Below the pieces are notes generated by a model, which saw only the letters and a program-made list of their open reading frames with translations, had not been told where the DNA came from and searched no databases. 5,922 bases of DNA from positions 1 through 5,922 of the forward strand of contig CALWNS010000202.1 of the NCBI GenBank assembly GCA_944382805.1, written 5' to 3'. This document shows positions 5,345 to 5,922 of this stretch, piece after piece (positions within the stretch are counted from its first letter, which is position 1; each line of letters opens with the position of its first letter). Both the position numbers and the translations under genes were made by a program. Origin of the DNA: an uncultured Gemmiger sp. GTDB lineage: Bacteria; Bacillota; Clostridia; Oscillospirales; Ruminococcaceae.

Positions 5345-5725
5345 ATGAAAAACTGCGTTGTTACGGCCAGCTATTCCTGCCCGCCGCAAAAGGTGTGGCT
5401 CTACCTGACCAACCCCAACCTGAACCATTGGCGCACCGACCTGAGCAGCGCCGAGGTGGCGCCGGACGGCAGCCGCATCACCGAACGCACCAAGGACGGC
5501 GGTGTGATCGAAGTCGAGATCACCGAAGCCGAAAAAGCCCGCCGCCTGCGCGGCACCTTTACCTATGGCCGGGTACGCGGCAGCTTTTTTGCGATCCTGC
5601 TGGGCGGCGGCGACGCCACCAGCCTAGAATGCACGCTGCAGGTCGAGGGCATGGGGCTTTTCGCCAAGCCGAAAAAGGGCCTGGAAGCATATCTCGAAAT
5701 GCTCGGCAAAGCCCTGGGTGAGTAA
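5345..5725 (+). CDS. Small SRPBCC/START-fold protein
   Basis: This 126-residue soluble protein has the Bet v1/START-like (SRPBCC) layout. A first strand (VVTASYSCP) leads into a helix typical of the fold (PPQKVWLYLTNPNLNHW, about residues 13-29). A series of antiparallel strands follows (ITERTKDGGVIEVEI, RRLRGTFTYG, SFFAILLGGG, TSLECTLQVEG), and a long C-terminal helix (KKGLEAYLEMLGKALGE) ends the chain. Such proteins bind hydrophobic ligands in a cavity, and some act as cyclases or chaperones; this one is too generic to assign a ligand. The ATG at 5345 is preferred over the one at 5339 because AAAGGAG (5331-5337) is then seven bases away rather than one. It follows ppk1 after 42 bases with no terminator between them, so it is probably the last gene of the operon. 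Confidence 0.82.
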   Translation: MKNCVVTASYSCPPQKVWLYLTNPNLNHWRTDLSSAEVAPDGSRITERTKDGGVIEVEITEAEKARRLRGTFTYGRVRGSFFAILLGGGDATSLECTLQVEGMGLFAKPKKGLEAYLEMLGKALGE

Positions 5726-5737
5726 TTTTTAGGATAC

Positions 5738-5769
5738 GGCCCTGCCGGAACGATGCGGCAGGGCCTTTT
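5738..5769 (+). terminator. Rho-independent terminator of the ppk1 operon
   Basis: GGCCCTGCCG (5738-5747) and CGGCAGGGCC (5756-5765) form a perfect 10-bp stem with an eight-base loop, followed directly by TTTT (5766-5769). It lies 12 bases after the stop codon of the SRPBCC gene and ends the operon. Confidence 0.9.
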
Positions 5770-5839
5770 GCATACGGGCGCGCTGCGCCGCATACACTGC
5801 CCCAAGACCGGCGGCAAGCCGGCAGGGGAGGGCAGCGTT

Positions 5840-5922
5840 ATGTGGGAACAGGCGGACGGGCGGCCGGCGCAGGAAAGCGAGGGGAAAAAGCCCAAGCCGG
5901 CGCGCCGGGCGGATGCTGTTTT
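5840..5922 (+). CDS. Partial unidentified gene (first 27 codons)
   Basis: An ATG at 5840 is preceded at seven bases by GGGGAGGG (5825-5832), a good ribosome binding site, and the frame stays open to the window edge. The visible start of the protein is hydrophilic and charged (MWEQADGRPAQESEGKKPKP, then ARRADAV), with no signal peptide and no recognisable domain. Such a tail often precedes a folded domain or a membrane segment that lies outside the window. It begins about 70 bases after the operon terminator, so it should have its own promoter. A TTGCAT at 5768-5773 is a possible -35, but the -10 opposite it is poor. Function unknown. Confidence 0.55.
   Translation, partial: MWEQADGRPAQESEGKKPKPARRADAV

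Noticed and set aside
2918..5428. Very long minus-strand open frame (836 codons) opposite ppk1
   Set aside because: It is the antisense of a strongly conserved gene in GC-rich DNA, rich in His, Ala, Gly and Val, with no recognisable domain.
1..5922. CRISPR array, tRNA, rRNA, transposase or phage genes
   Set aside because: I looked for regularly spaced repeats, cloverleaf elements and recombinase motifs and saw none.

Overview
The window looks like chromosomal sequence from a GC-rich, endospore-forming member of the Clostridia, most plausibly the Ruminococcaceae/Oscillospiraceae. The evidence is a clear sporulation sigma-G gene, a YlmC/YmxH-family sporulation gene, strong AGGAGG-type ribosome binding sites, two Gram-positive-type TATAAT promoters and GC-rich codon use. 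A species cannot be named from the sequence.

Layout: (1) Bases 1-347, minus strand: the 5' part of a small membrane-anchored protein of unknown function that runs off the left edge. (2) Bases 348-676: a non-coding stretch of about 330 bases. It holds a large interrupted inverted repeat (377-540), then a candidate sigma-G-type promoter and a very stable GC hairpin that would lie at the 5' end of the sigG leader. (3) Bases 677-1459, plus: sigG. (4) Bases 1527-2207, minus: a HAD-superfamily hydrolase convergent with sigG, with a good vegetative promoter and a strong terminator whose T-run overlaps the sigG stop codon. (5) Bases 2326-2592, plus: a ylmC/ymxH-like PRC-barrel gene, divergent from the HAD gene. 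(6) Bases 2713-5725, plus: a probable three-gene operon with an extended -10 promoter in front and a textbook rho-independent terminator behind. It encodes a membrane-anchored ComEA-like helix-hairpin-helix protein, polyphosphate kinase PPK1 (TTG start, overlapping the preceding gene by 14 bases) and a small SRPBCC/START-fold protein. (7) Bases 5840-5922, plus: the first 27 codons of an unidentified gene.

How the parts relate: sigG and ylmC lie close together, as they do in the Bacillus sigE-sigG-ylm region, but spoIIGA and sigE are not beside sigG here and a HAD gene sits between sigG and ylmC. The ppk1 operon looks vegetatively transcribed. Its translational overlap suggests that the HhH protein and PPK1 are made together, although no functional link between them is established. 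No insertion sequence, CRISPR array, tRNA, rRNA or phage gene was found. The least ordinary parts are the inverted-repeat region with the sigG leader and the composition of the ppk1 operon.
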